DNA of 64,000 bases, taken from the NCBI GenBank assembly GCA_035763745.1, contig DASUAO010000023.1, forward strand, positions 1 through 64,000, given 5' to 3'. The DNA comes from DASUAO01 sp035763745 (GTDB taxonomy: Bacteria > Actinomycetota > Acidimicrobiia > IMCC26256 > PALSA-555). Positions 52,126 to 61,135 of this stretch are shown here, piece after piece (the first letter of the stretch is position 1; every line of letters starts with the position of its first letter). The notes under the pieces were generated by a model. It was not told the origin of the DNA. It saw only the letters and a program-made list of their open reading frames with translations, and made no database searches. Made by a program: the position numbers and the translations under genes.

Positions 52126-52920
52126 TCAGCGACCGGTGAAGTCGGGGTCGCGGCGGTCGCGGAACGCGGCCATCCCCTCCATGAGGTCGGCCGAGGTCGC
52201 GGCCAGCGACTGGTAGGAGCCCTCGTGGTCGAGCGAACGGCTCAGGTCGGTCTCGAACGACTCGTTGAGCAGCCGCTTCGAGAGCCCGAGCGAGCGTGTC
52301 GGACCTGACGCCAGCCGCACGGCCAGCTCGGCGGCGGTCCCCGCGAGCTCGGCCTCGGGGACACAGCGGTAGGCGAGCCCCAGGTCGACGGCCTCCTGGC
52401 CGGTCGCACCCTCGCCCAGCATCACCATCGCCTTCGCCCGAGGCAGCCCCACGAGCCGGGGGAGGAGGTACGCACCGCCCGCGTCGACGACGAGCCCCCA
52501 CTTGGCGAACGACCACATGAACCGGGTGCGCTCGTGCACCACGACGAAGTCGCAGGCCAGCGCGAGGTGCGCGCCGGGCCCGACGGCCGCGCCGTTGACC
52601 GCGGCGATCGTCGGTTTGTCGAGCTCCCACAGCTCGCGGATGAAGGCCTGCACCCCGACGCGCAGCGCCTCGGAGGTGCTGCGGGTCTCGTAGCCCGGCT
52701 CGGCCGCCTTGGTGACCGTGGAGGCAGACAGGTCCATCCCGGCGCAGAAGGCGTCGCCCGCACCGGTGATCAGCAGGGCACGCACGTCCGGGTCCTGGCG
52801 GGCCGACCCCACTGCATCGACGATGCCGTCGCGCATCTCGATCGTGAGCGCGTTCTTCGCCTCGGGCCGGTCGAGCGTGATGCGCCCGACCTGATCCGGG
52901 CCGACCTCGTAGCGCAGCAC
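52126..52920 (-). CDS. Enoyl-CoA hydratase/isomerase family protein
   Basis: A 264-residue crotonase-fold protein. The oxyanion-hole segments are ALLITGAGDAFCAGMDLS and AAVNGAAVGPGAHLALACD, and the general fold is complete. The catalytic glutamates of classical hydratases are not obvious; GGAYLLPRLVG replaces the usual glutamate region, so isomerase, hydrolase or retro-aldol chemistry is possible. GTG 52920 lies 13 nt after the thiolase stop. It is third in the operon with the thiolase and the DUF35 fusion. Confidence 0.87.
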   Translation of the reverse strand: MLRYEVGPDQVGRITLDRPEAKNALTIEMRDGIVDAVGSARQDPDVRALLITGAGDAFCAGMDLSASTVTKAAEPGYETRSTSEALRVGVQAFIRELWELDKPTIAAVNGAAVGPGAHLALACDFVVVHERTRFMWSFAKWGLVVDAGGAYLLPRLVGLPRAKAMVMLGEGATGQEAVDLGLAYRCVPEAELAGTAAELAVRLASGPTRSLGLSKRLLNESFETDLSRSLDHEGSYQSLAATSADLMEGMAAFRDRRDPDFTGR

Positions 52921-52933
52921 GTCCGACAGCCCG

Positions 52934-54112
52934 CTAGGAGGCGACGTTGGTGAGGATGTTGATGACGGAGACGCCGGAGCCGCGGCCGCCGACGTTGTGC
53001 TGCAGCGCGTACCCGTTGCGCATCTCGACCTGGCGCTCCTCGGCTTCGCCGCGGAGCTGCCACCAGCACTCGACGATCTGGGCGACACCGGTCGCGCCGA
53101 TGGGGTGGCCCTTCGCGAGGAGCCCACCGGAGGTGTTGATCGGGATGCGTCCGCCGATCGCCGTCTCGCCCTCGAGGGAGGCGACGCCGCCCTTGCCCTT
53201 CTCGACGAACCCGAGGTCCTCGATGTCGAGGATCTCGGTGATCGTGAAGCAGTCGTGGACCTCGGCGCTGTCGATCTGCGTCGGCTCCACCCCGGCCATC
53301 GCGTACGCCCGCTCGGCTGCGAGCTGGGTTGCCTTCATCGACGTGAAGCTGGACTTCTCGTGCAGGTACGGGTGGTCGGTCGCGACCCCGAAGCCGGCCA
53401 CGTACACAGGCTTCTTCGTGAACCGCTCCGCGATCTCCGCGCTCACGAGGAGCACGGCCGCGGCACCGTCGGTCTGCGGGCAGCAGTCGAGGAGGTGCAG
53501 CGGCGAGCAGACCGCGGGGGAGGCCATCACCTGGTCGATGGTGATCTCGTTCTGGAAGTGGGCGTACGGGTCCATCGCGCCGTTGTGGTGGTTCTTCACC
53601 GCGACGGATGCGAGCATCTCGCGGGTCGTCCCGAACTCGTGCATGTGACGGGTCGCGAACGGTGCGAACAGCACGGGAGCGGTCTCGCCCCGCGTGAAGA
53701 TCGGGTGCCCGGCCGCGGCACGGGAGAGCAGGCCCTCGTCGGCCGACTTGTCGCGCATCTTCTCGACGCCGATCACGAGCACGACGTCGTGCACACCACT
53801 CGCGACGGCCATCGCACCGACGCGGAACGCGTCCGAGCCGGACGGACACGCGTTCTCGATCCGCGTGCACGGGATGCCGGCGAGCCCGATCGCGGTCGGG
53901 ATCGTGTTCCCGCCGATGCCTTCCTGGCCCCACAGGGTGCCGCGCTGGGTGGCCACGAAGGCGGCCTCGACGTGGGGGGGCTCGAAGCCCTCGTCGACGC
54001 TCTCGACCGCGGCGGCGAAGGCGCCCGCCGCCATCTGCTCGTAGCTCTGCTCGAACAGCTCGCCGAACTTGATGAGCCCCGCGCCGACGACCGCGACCTT
54101 GTTCCAGCTCAT
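52934..54112 (-). CDS. Thiolase family protein (SCP-2/lipid-transfer type)
   Basis: A 392-residue thiolase-fold enzyme. The nucleophilic cysteine is in RIENACPSGSDAF; the second-domain motifs are EVHDCFTITEIL and KGHPIGATGVAQIVE. ATG 54112 overlaps the upstream gene stop as ATGA. Non-classical thiolases paired with DUF35 proteins act as thiolases or as retro-aldolases in steroid side-chain breakdown; the adjacent DUF35 fusion supports such a complex. Confidence 0.89.
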   Translation of the reverse strand: MSWNKVAVVGAGLIKFGELFEQSYEQMAAGAFAAAVESVDEGFEPPHVEAAFVATQRGTLWGQEGIGGNTIPTAIGLAGIPCTRIENACPSGSDAFRVGAMAVASGVHDVVLVIGVEKMRDKSADEGLLSRAAAGHPIFTRGETAPVLFAPFATRHMHEFGTTREMLASVAVKNHHNGAMDPYAHFQNEITIDQVMASPAVCSPLHLLDCCPQTDGAAAVLLVSAEIAERFTKKPVYVAGFGVATDHPYLHEKSSFTSMKATQLAAERAYAMAGVEPTQIDSAEVHDCFTITEILDIEDLGFVEKGKGGVASLEGETAIGGRIPINTSGGLLAKGHPIGATGVAQIVECWWQLRGEAEERQVEMRNGYALQHNVGGRGSGVSVINILTNVAS

Positions 54113-55560
54113 GACGTCCGCTCCGTCGACGGGTCGTGCGCGGCCTTGGTGGTCGTCCCGGTCGCGCGCACCTTGTAGCCGTAGACGGGGACGCCGCGCT
54201 CGTACGCGTAGCGGCGCAGCACGAGCTCGACGTCGGCGCCGATCTCGATGTCGTCGCCGTCACCGACGCATTGGAGCATGACCCGGGTGCCGTCCTCGAG
54301 GTCGACAACGGCGATCGGAAGTGGGGCGACGAACGGTGCGGGCATCGTCTGGTTCACGACGAAGGTGTGCACGGTGCCCCGGCGCGCGAGCGGCTCGAGG
54401 ACGAACTTGGCACTGCCGCACGAGATGCAATGGGGGTGGATCGACGGCGGGGTGTTGATGGTGCCGCAGTCGACGCATCGGGCGCCGAGGAGCCCGAGCA
54501 TCTCGTCGATGCCACGCACGAACTGCGCGCTGCCGGGTGGCACACCCATCTGGACCGTCTCGCCCGACGGCACGAGCTGCCTGCGACTCTGGATGGTGGT
54601 CGCGTACGCGGTGGGGGTCCCGTGCGCGAGCGTCCGCGCGACGGCAGCCGCGCCGCGCACCGGTGTCTTCACCGAGATCTCGACGCCGGTGGCGCGACCT
54701 CCCCCGAACCCGACGATCATCGTGGTGCCGACCTCGGCGAGGCTGCCGATCCCGCCGAGGAGCGCCGCGGCTGCTCCGGTGTCGCCGAGCTCGCCGTACA
54801 CCGCTGCGGACGCGAGGTCGTCGCCCGCGATGCCGAGCTGCTTCGCGACCGACGCGCCGAGCCGGCCGTCGGGGTCGGGGAGGGACCAGGCGCGAGGGCT
54901 CGACCCGCTGCCGGTGAGCTGCTCGGCGACCTCGCGCACGGTGGGGAGGAACATCTCCTCCCGGAACAGGCGCGGGTCGTAGAGGTCGCGGGTGGCCGTC
55001 TCGTCGTCGCCGCGGTACCGGTCGAGGAACGCGTAGGTGCGACTGACCCGCTGCGTGAGCTGGGCGGTGCCCCCGTGGGAGACGAGCACGATCGCGGCGG
55101 CGCCGGCGCCGGCGCGGGCTTCGAAGCCGCTGCCGAGCCCGGGGACGAGCGCGTCGGAGACGACCACGAGGGCGACGCGTGCGCTGCCCGCGCCGACCGC
55201 GTCGGCGGCCCCGAGCAGGGCCTCCATGCCCGAGTGCGGCGATCCGGCGCAGAGGATGCCGCCCGAGCGGTGGGAGAGACCGATGGCCCGGGCGAGCACC
55301 GCGTGACTCGGGCCCTCGGCGAACGGAGGCCGGGCGGTGCCCCACCAGAGCCCGTCGACGATGTCGGTCTGGAGGCCGGACGCCTCGAGGGTCCGGTGGG
55401 CGGCTTCGGCGGCGAGGGTGAGGACGTCTTCGTCGGGAGCGCACACGGCGGCCTGACCGCGGCCACCCTTGCGGCCCCACGCGGCGTCGACGTCGGACGT
55501 GGGGAGTCGGTACCGGGGCGCGGCCGCGCCGACCGCGAGGATCTGCACGGCGGGGATCAT
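54109..55560 (-). CDS. HMG-CoA synthase/KAS III-like domain fused to a DUF35 OB-fold with zinc ribbon
   Basis: A 483-residue fusion. Residues 1 to about 335 resemble a thiolase-superfamily condensing domain of the HMG-CoA synthase/KAS III type, with a candidate nucleophile in GGILCAGSPHSGMEALLG. Residues about 350-470 form a rubredoxin-like zinc ribbon (CVDCGTINTPPSIHPHCISC) and an OB-fold ending YAYERGVPVYGYKV, the DUF35/ChsH2 C-terminal type. ATG 55560 lies 8 nt after TATCAT (55574-55569), so it is leaderless. It is coupled to the thiolase gene by a 4-bp overlap. Probably an acyl-CoA-binding scaffold or aldolase partner. Confidence 0.85.
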   Translation of the reverse strand: MIPAVQILAVGAAAPRYRLPTSDVDAAWGRKGGRGQAAVCAPDEDVLTLAAEAAHRTLEASGLQTDIVDGLWWGTARPPFAEGPSHAVLARAIGLSHRSGGILCAGSPHSGMEALLGAADAVGAGSARVALVVVSDALVPGLGSGFEARAGAGAAAIVLVSHGGTAQLTQRVSRTYAFLDRYRGDDETATRDLYDPRLFREEMFLPTVREVAEQLTGSGSSPRAWSLPDPDGRLGASVAKQLGIAGDDLASAAVYGELGDTGAAAALLGGIGSLAEVGTTMIVGFGGGRATGVEISVKTPVRGAAAVARTLAHGTPTAYATTIQSRRQLVPSGETVQMGVPPGSAQFVRGIDEMLGLLGARCVDCGTINTPPSIHPHCISCGSAKFVLEPLARRGTVHTFVVNQTMPAPFVAPLPIAVVDLEDGTRVMLQCVGDGDDIEIGADVELVLRRYAYERGVPVYGYKVRATGTTTKAAHDPSTERTS

Positions 55561-55574
55561 GGCTCCCGATGATA
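55561..55574 (-). promoter_or_regulatory. Leaderless promoter of the thiolase operon
   Basis: TATCAT on the minus strand (55574-55569) is followed by 8 nt and ATG 55560, the leaderless TANNNT layout. The shared TGAC-N6-GTCA operator is not present here, unlike the neighbouring SDR-dehydrogenase operon. Confidence 0.5.
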
Positions 55575-55663
55575 CCGGGGGCCATGGCTGCCCTCCGGGT
55601 GTGGTCCCCGGGGCGGCGTTCCCGCGACCCGCGCGCCGCGACCCGCGCGCCGGTCGCGTCCGC

Positions 55664-56878
55664 TCAGCGCTTCCGGGGCACGAAGATGCCGATCCCGTCG
55701 GGGAAGGCGAGGCCGGTCGCCATCGTCTCGGGCGGTTGGGGCTCCCCGTTCACGAAGGTGATGCGTCGCACGGTCCCGGTCCCGCGGCCGGGACCGATCC
55801 TGCCGTCGTCGGAGATCACCAGGCCGATGTCGGCGAAGTAGAGGGTGCCGTCGGGTGCGATCCCGAGGCCCAGCGGTGTCCCCGTGGAGATCGGCTCCGC
55901 GCCCAGCCCCTCGCCCGCGGGTGCCTCGAGGATGGTCCGGTAGTAGTCGCCGTTCACGCCGTACTCGTTGATCGCACCGGGGAACACGCTCGACACGAAC
56001 CAGCCGCCGTTCGGGCTCGGGACGATCGCGCTCGGGGCGATCAGGCCGTTGCCCGGCACGATGAATTGCTCGTGCGTGATGCCTGTCGCCATGGGTGCGC
56101 CCGTGCCGTCGGTGCTGTCGCAGCCGTCGGCCGGCGTGGGTCCGGTGGGGAAGTCGGCGCCCTCGTACCGCAGGATCCCCGCGCCGTCGCCGCGCTGCGA
56201 CGCGACGTACACGTTGTCGTCGTCGTCGACCGCGATGCCTCCAGACGTGCCGATCGCGATGTCGACCTTGCAGTACGCGACCTTGCCGTAGGTGCCCTCT
56301 GCCACGGTCCGGAAGCCCTTGGTGAACGGTGGGAACCACACGATGAGCTGGCCGTCGCCCACGCCCTCTGCCTGGTTGCCGATGTCGGTGGTGAGCAGCC
56401 GGCCGTCGGAGAGGAGCCCGCAGCCGTAGTTCTCGGCGTTGTCGGTCGCGCCCTGGTAGGTGGGCTGCAGCTTGCCGATCTGCTTCACCTCGAGCTTCCC
56501 GACCTTCGAGCCCTTGAGCCGGAAGATCCCCCAGCCCTGGATGGGATCGGGCTGGCCGGTGTCCTCGCCGGCGATGAACGTGCGCCCGCCCTTGCCGAAG
56601 AAGCAGATCTGCGCGTTGATGTCGAAGCCCTTCGGGTCCTTCGACCGGGCCGTGTAGAGCTTCTGCGTGTCGAACGGCGGAGCCCCCTCGTAGGCATCGA
56701 GGTCGTTGCCCTGACCGTTGAGGACGATGACGCCGCTCCCGGCGGCGTCATCGACGCGGCCCTCCGACGGAAGGTGGTCGCGGGCGGACACCGCGGGTGC
56801 GAGCACCAGCGACACCGTCGCTGCGAGCGCGGCCGTCGTCAGGACCGCGAGGACCTTCGTGCACGACCTGGTGTGCAT
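55664..56878 (-). CDS. Secreted beta-propeller (NHL/SMP-30-like) protein
   Basis: A 404-residue exported protein with a signal peptide (hydrophobic core LAVLTTAALAATVSLVLAP). The mature part has repeated blade-like segments such as GGIAVDDDDNVYVASQRGDG, GLGIAPDGTLYFADIGLVI and AFPDGIGIFVP, as in NHL or SMP-30-type propellers. GAAAGGCGGCACCG precedes ATG 56878. It follows the PQQ-like propeller gene by 22 bp on the same strand. Role unknown; a lactonase or extracellular binding function is possible. Confidence 0.75.
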   Translation of the reverse strand: MHTRSCTKVLAVLTTAALAATVSLVLAPAVSARDHLPSEGRVDDAAGSGVIVLNGQGNDLDAYEGAPPFDTQKLYTARSKDPKGFDINAQICFFGKGGRTFIAGEDTGQPDPIQGWGIFRLKGSKVGKLEVKQIGKLQPTYQGATDNAENYGCGLLSDGRLLTTDIGNQAEGVGDGQLIVWFPPFTKGFRTVAEGTYGKVAYCKVDIAIGTSGGIAVDDDDNVYVASQRGDGAGILRYEGADFPTGPTPADGCDSTDGTGAPMATGITHEQFIVPGNGLIAPSAIVPSPNGGWFVSSVFPGAINEYGVNGDYYRTILEAPAGEGLGAEPISTGTPLGLGIAPDGTLYFADIGLVISDDGRIGPGRGTGTVRRITFVNGEPQPPETMATGLAFPDGIGIFVPRKR

Positions 56879-56900
56879 CGGTGCCGCCTTTCGATGGCGT

Positions 56901-58943
56901 CTACGAGTTCCGGACCGGACTGAGGAGGGGATCGAAGCCGCGCGTGACGACGAGCCGGTTCACGCCTTCGGCCGGCGAGGGGAGCGCGTCGGAGTCGGTG
57001 ATCGCGAGGACCGTGAGCCGGCTGTAGGACGCGCCGCGGCGGGGGATCTTCGAGCTCGTGCACGCACCCGACGCGTCGAGGACGCAGAGCAGCCCGCCTT
57101 GGGGGTTGTCGTCGCTCTCGGAGAGGAACACGCCGTAGCGAGTCGCGCCGGTGGCGGCTTCGGCGCTGCCGGGTCGGAGCCAGGCGCTCGGTGGACCGAG
57201 CCCGCTCGTCGCGATCTCCACCTTCCACGGGTCGAGGGTGACGAGCAGCGTCATCGCCGGTGTCGTCCCCGCGGGGGGCTGCACGAGCGTGAACCCGACG
57301 TCGCAGGGTGTGCCGACACACGCCTGAGCGGCGGGCGGTGCCGTGGCCGGGGTGGTGCCGGTCGGCTTCTCCGGCTTCTTCCTCTCGGGCGTGGTCGTGC
57401 TGGCGACGGGCGTGCCACGCAGCGAGTAGCGGTAGACGCCGCTGGTCTTGCTGCGCGCGTCGAGCCCGGGCTCGCGGATCCCGGCGACCGCGATCACATC
57501 GGGCCCGGTGATCACGGGTCCGCCCGACACCGCGCCGTCGACCTCGTCGGACCAGAGCACGTCGCCGGTCGCGAGGTCGAGCGCGCGCACGGTGAAGTCG
57601 GTCCCCCCGATGACGAGCACCCCACCGCCCATCGCCGGCGCACCGTAGGTCGGCGCGGCGATCGGCTGCTGCCAGAGGATCGAGCCGTCGTCGATGGAGA
57701 GCGCGTGGAGGTAGGGGCTGCCACCGATCGCGGTGCCGCCTGCGACGATCCCGTCGGCCACACCCGCGGGTCCGATGAACCCACCCGTCGAGAAGTTGCT
57801 CCCCGGGCGCGTGAGTCCCGGCTCCACCACGGGGGTGACCCACACCGGCTCGCCGGTGGCGCGGTCGAGTGCGTAGTACGTGCCGTCCTTGCCTCCGAGC
57901 CCGACGAGCGCACGCGACGCACCGTCGGCTCCCACGGACTCGAAGAGGTTGGGTGCGCCCGCGAAGTCGAGATCGTCGCGGTTGGGCTCGTGCGGCTGGT
58001 ACGTCCACCGCACCGATCCGTCGTCGAGGTCGAGGGCGACGATCGCCTCGGTGAACCGGCCCCAGCCGCGCGGGCTGGTCGCGCAGTTCCCGGTGCCGAA
58101 GAAGGCGAGCCGTCGCTCGGTGTCGACGGTGACCGACCCCCAGACGTCGGCGCATCCCGGTCCGGTCGGGCCGCCTTCGGCGTCGCTGGCCTCTGCTGGC
58201 GCGGTCTCGGTGCGCCACCGGACCTCGCCGGTCCGTGCGTCGAGGGCGACGACCCCGGCCGGCTCCCCGGCCGGGCTGTTGTGGACGTCCCACCCGAAGA
58301 TGACCATGCCGTCGACGACGACCGGCGACGCTTCGATCTCGGTGGGATCCTGCTTGTCGCCCGGCTTCCCGAGCTCGTAGGTCCAGCGTTGCTTCCCGTC
58401 GCTCGCCCGGAGCGCGTAGAGCGTCTTGCCGGCGCCGACGAAGACGGTCCGCACGCCGCCGACCTTCTTGACTGCAGCCGACGACACGATCTGGCCCGCG
58501 TAGACACGCGGGTGGACCTTCGTCTTCACGACCCAGCGCTTCGTGCCGTCGCGCCGGTCGAGGGCGTAGAAGCGCCCCGACCAGTCGCCGACGTAGACGG
58601 TGTTCCCGACGACGGCGGGCGTTGCTGTGACGACGTCGTGGGTGTTGAAGTACCAGATGCGCCGGAGGTCAGAAGCGTTCTGAGGCGTGAGCTCGGTGCA
58701 GTCGGTGGCGAACGACCGGGAGGCGTCGCGTCCCCACATCGGCCAGTCGCACCGGGCGCGCGCGCCTGCTCGACGTTCGGCGTGCCTGTCGGTCGTCACC
58801 TCGACGCGCGCGCGGGCCGTGGTGCCGGCGTCCGCCGGTGCGGGTGCCGACCCGAACGCGAGCGTCCCCACGGCAAGGGCGACGGTGGCGCCGAGCATGC
58901 ACGGAGTGGCGCGGCGTGTCCGGGTCGAGCGTCGGAACCGCAT
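56901..58943 (-). CDS. Secreted PQQ-like beta-propeller protein
   Basis: A 680-residue exported protein with a signal peptide after a basic N-terminus. The mature part carries at least six outer-membrane-PQQ-type blades, for example VYVGDWSGRFYALDRRDGTK, LYALRASDGKQRWTYELG and TVRALDLATGDVLWSDEVDG. No heme-binding CxxCH is present, so it may be a binding protein rather than a full quinoprotein dehydrogenase. A proline- and threonine-rich linker (about 500-530) leads to a unique C-terminal domain with two cysteine pairs. ATG 58943 sits directly after a GGAGGGAG site. Confidence 0.82.
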   Translation of the reverse strand: MRFRRSTRTRRATPCMLGATVALAVGTLAFGSAPAPADAGTTARARVEVTTDRHAERRAGARARCDWPMWGRDASRSFATDCTELTPQNASDLRRIWYFNTHDVVTATPAVVGNTVYVGDWSGRFYALDRRDGTKRWVVKTKVHPRVYAGQIVSSAAVKKVGGVRTVFVGAGKTLYALRASDGKQRWTYELGKPGDKQDPTEIEASPVVVDGMVIFGWDVHNSPAGEPAGVVALDARTGEVRWRTETAPAEASDAEGGPTGPGCADVWGSVTVDTERRLAFFGTGNCATSPRGWGRFTEAIVALDLDDGSVRWTYQPHEPNRDDLDFAGAPNLFESVGADGASRALVGLGGKDGTYYALDRATGEPVWVTPVVEPGLTRPGSNFSTGGFIGPAGVADGIVAGGTAIGGSPYLHALSIDDGSILWQQPIAAPTYGAPAMGGGVLVIGGTDFTVRALDLATGDVLWSDEVDGAVSGGPVITGPDVIAVAGIREPGLDARSKTSGVYRYSLRGTPVASTTTPERKKPEKPTGTTPATAPPAAQACVGTPCDVGFTLVQPPAGTTPAMTLLVTLDPWKVEIATSGLGPPSAWLRPGSAEAATGATRYGVFLSESDDNPQGGLLCVLDASGACTSSKIPRRGASYSRLTVLAITDSDALPSPAEGVNRLVVTRGFDPLLSPVRNS

Positions 58944-59008
58944 CTCCCTCCGAGCGGTCGGCAGGGGCGAATCGTAGACATGGTGGCGGGCACCGCGCGG
59001 CGGCACGG

Positions 59009-60208
59009 TCAGCTCGAGTCGAGGAGGGCCGGGACGGGCGCCTCGATGCCCCAGCCGTCTTCGTGGCTCCCGACGAGCCGATAGCCCTGGTAGGTGATGA
59101 GGTCGTGGTGGTAGCCGCAGATCCGGACCTCGGTGGCGAGTGAGCTGATGCCGCCGTTGGCGACCTCCACGAGGTGGTGGTCCTCGAGGTAGTCGGAGCA
59201 CGTGCACCCGGCGACGACGCAACGGGTGTCGCGCCAGGCGAGCGCTTCCTCGAGGTAGGTGCTCCCGGTGCGCCCGAGATGGGCGATGCGGGTGACGTCG
59301 CATCCCTTCGTGAGGACCGCGTGCACGATCGGGTGACCGCCCGCCATCCGCTCGACAACGCTCACCGGGACTGGACCGGCGCCTTCGATCTCGCACAGCT
59401 CGCCCGGCTCGGTGTGGCCGCGGACGAGGGCGGAGTAGTCGACGCGCACTTTGACGAGCCCGTCGGCGCGAGCCGAGGTGGGCCCGGCGGGGGACCCGGA
59501 CTCCGCGGCGCCGGTGACCAGCGCGACCAGGGCGTCGGACGCGCAGTTCCCGTAGGTCGCGTCGTGACCGGCCGTGCGGGCTGCCGTGAGCTCGCGCCGG
59601 ATGTGCGGCGCGAGCGCCGCCTTGATGCTCGCGAGCGAGTCGGGGGTGCCGCGCCAGCCGAGGCGGCCGGCGCCTTCGTGGTCGATCCAGGTGGTGAGGT
59701 CGCGGTTGGCATGGGCGGCGCGGTAGCGCGTCTCGACGAGATCGGGGCGAGCGGCGGCCTCGACGGCGCGCGCCCGCTCGTGCAGCCCGCGCAACGAGGA
59801 ACGTTCCGCGGCGCGCAGCAGGTCGGCCTCGGCGTCGGGGTCGGCGCACGCGCCCACCACGACCGCGTGCGCCTGCGCAGGGGAGAGCAACCCTTCGCGC
59901 AGCGCCGCTTCGGTGGCCGGCAAGTTGTGGAGATGCTCTGCGGTCTCGAGCATCCCGATCGCCTCGCCCATCGGCGCGCCCGTCGTCTTCGCGACCCACT
60001 CCGCCGGGCTGCGCGCACCGTGCTCGGCCCACACCTTCGTCTCTGCGACGCGGGCTGCCAGGCGGGTCGTCGCGCCGTCGCACAGCCTCGACGCCTCGGC
60101 CAGGAGCCCGACGAGCCGCTGCGCGGTTCGGGCGTCGACGCACGCCGGGTCGAGCTCTCGGGCGAAGCCCCGAAGTTGCTCCACTGCGTCGCGCACGGAC
60201 TCGAACAC
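59009..60208 (-). CDS. DUF222/13E12-type HNH endonuclease domain protein
   Basis: A 399-residue protein with an N-terminal helical DUF222 (13E12 repeat) region and a C-terminal HNH motif: CVVAGCTCSDYLEDHHLVEV then ICGYHHDLITYQGYRL. The conserved cysteines and histidines suggest a zinc-bound beta-beta-alpha nuclease fold. GTG 60208 follows an AAGGGAAGC site. Such genes are abundant in actinobacteria and are often considered mobile or damage-related. The perfect LexA-type box upstream indicates DNA-damage induction. Confidence 0.86.
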   Translation of the reverse strand: MFESVRDAVEQLRGFARELDPACVDARTAQRLVGLLAEASRLCDGATTRLAARVAETKVWAEHGARSPAEWVAKTTGAPMGEAIGMLETAEHLHNLPATEAALREGLLSPAQAHAVVVGACADPDAEADLLRAAERSSLRGLHERARAVEAAARPDLVETRYRAAHANRDLTTWIDHEGAGRLGWRGTPDSLASIKAALAPHIRRELTAARTAGHDATYGNCASDALVALVTGAAESGSPAGPTSARADGLVKVRVDYSALVRGHTEPGELCEIEGAGPVPVSVVERMAGGHPIVHAVLTKGCDVTRIAHLGRTGSTYLEEALAWRDTRCVVAGCTCSDYLEDHHLVEVANGGISSLATEVRICGYHHDLITYQGYRLVGSHEDGWGIEAPVPALLDSS

Positions 60209-60280
60209 GCTGCTTCCCTTCGTGCGGGGATGCCGCTCGCCTCACGGGACGACGGCAGCTCGACTGGGGGAAGTGGCCCT

Positions 60281-60302
60281 ACTCTATCGAACATACGTTC
60301 GA
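60281..60302 (-). promoter_or_regulatory. LexA (SOS) box adjoining the -10 of the HNH gene
   Basis: TCGAAC (60287-60292), ATAC, GTTCGA (60297-60302) is a perfect match to the actinobacterial LexA consensus TCGAAC-N4-GTTCGA. On the minus strand TAGAGT (60286-60281) is a -10 box directly abutting it. LexA binding would occlude this promoter. Confidence 0.8.
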
Positions 60303-60475
60303 TTCGTCAAGTCGTGACGCGCGATTCCGCGAATCTCTTCTCGGGCGTCGACTCCTCGGCCGGTACCGCCTCGGTTCGTCGCTCGTCCGTTGGTGGGTCC
60401 TTCGTCCCTTCCCCGGGAGGCGGTCCGGGGTGATGCTCAGGTCCGGAATCAGAACCCGGTAGGAGGTGGTGGCTC

Positions 60476-60973
60476 ATGTGGACGAAGGGCCGTGCGGCGG
60501 GTGTCGTCGTGGCTGTCGTGCTCGGGCTGGCGCTCGTCGTCGGGGCGGGCCCCGCTGGTGCCGCGAAGAAGCCGAAGTCGTGCACGCTGTTGAAGGCGGC
60601 GCAGATCTCGGAGGTGCTCGGAGCCGACGTCAGTGGTCCTGGCGGCGCGGGGACCCTCGACATCGCATGCGACTTCGATGTCGGTCCGGGCCTCGGTGAG
60701 CCCGGCGGCGGGATCCTGATCGTGCAGTACTACGAGCGCGGGCCGATCGCGAGCGGCGTGTACTCGGCGATGAAGGACGGCGCCGAGGGGCTCGAGCCCG
60801 GCGTGCGGGTCCCGGGCACCAAGGTCTGGTTCACACCCACGACCGGCGCGTGGGTGAAGAAGAAGGGGCAGGTCGTCAACGTGTCGCTCTCGTACACGCT
60901 GTCCGACCCGCCCGCCGAGGCGACCCAGGACGTGGTGGTCGAGTTGACGGAGCTCGCCGCGAAGAAGCTCTGA
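60476..60973 (+). CDS. Small secreted protein, DUF3558-like
   Basis: A 165-residue exported protein. The signal peptide core is AGVVVAVVLGLALVVGAG, with likely cleavage after GPAGA. The mature start SCTLLKAAQISEVLGADV and a second cysteine in IACDFDVG resemble DUF3558-type secreted proteins, with a probable single disulfide. There is no lipobox. ATG 60476 follows a strong AGGAGGT site. Function unknown. Confidence 0.72.
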   Translation: MWTKGRAAGVVVAVVLGLALVVGAGPAGAAKKPKSCTLLKAAQISEVLGADVSGPGGAGTLDIACDFDVGPGLGEPGGGILIVQYYERGPIASGVYSAMKDGAEGLEPGVRVPGTKVWFTPTTGAWVKKKGQVVNVSLSYTLSDPPAEATQDVVVELTELAAKKL

Positions 60974-61019
60974 GCGCCCCGCCGGGGATGTAGGGCTCGG
61001 GATCGCGAGCCGTGGCCGG

Positions 61020-61025
61020 TACGAT
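61020..61025 (+). promoter_or_regulatory. Candidate -10 box for tRNA-Cys
   Basis: TACGAT fits the TANNNT -10 form and lies 35 nt before the mature tRNA 5' end, a usual distance for a short precursor leader. No clear -35 box is visible. Confidence 0.4.
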
Positions 61026-61059
61026 CGGCAACTCCGCGCGCGGAAGCGCACGGGTGAAC

Positions 61060-61134
61060 GGCGGCGTAGCCGAGTGGCTCAGGCAAGGGTCTGCAAAACC
61101 CTGGACGCGGGTTCGATTCCCGCCGCCGCCTCCA
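61060..61134 (+). tRNA. tRNA-Cys (GCA anticodon)
   Basis: The 75-nt cloverleaf includes an encoded CCA. The acceptor stem is GGCGGCG (61060-61066) with CGCCGCC (61124-61130), discriminator T61131 and CCA 61132-61134. The anticodon stem AGGGT/ACCCT holds loop CTGCAAA with anticodon GCA at 61093-61095. The T arm is GCGGG-TTCGATT-CCCGC. All stems pair. A truncated coding sequence begins directly at the 3' end. Confidence 0.93.
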
Positions 61135-61135
61135 G

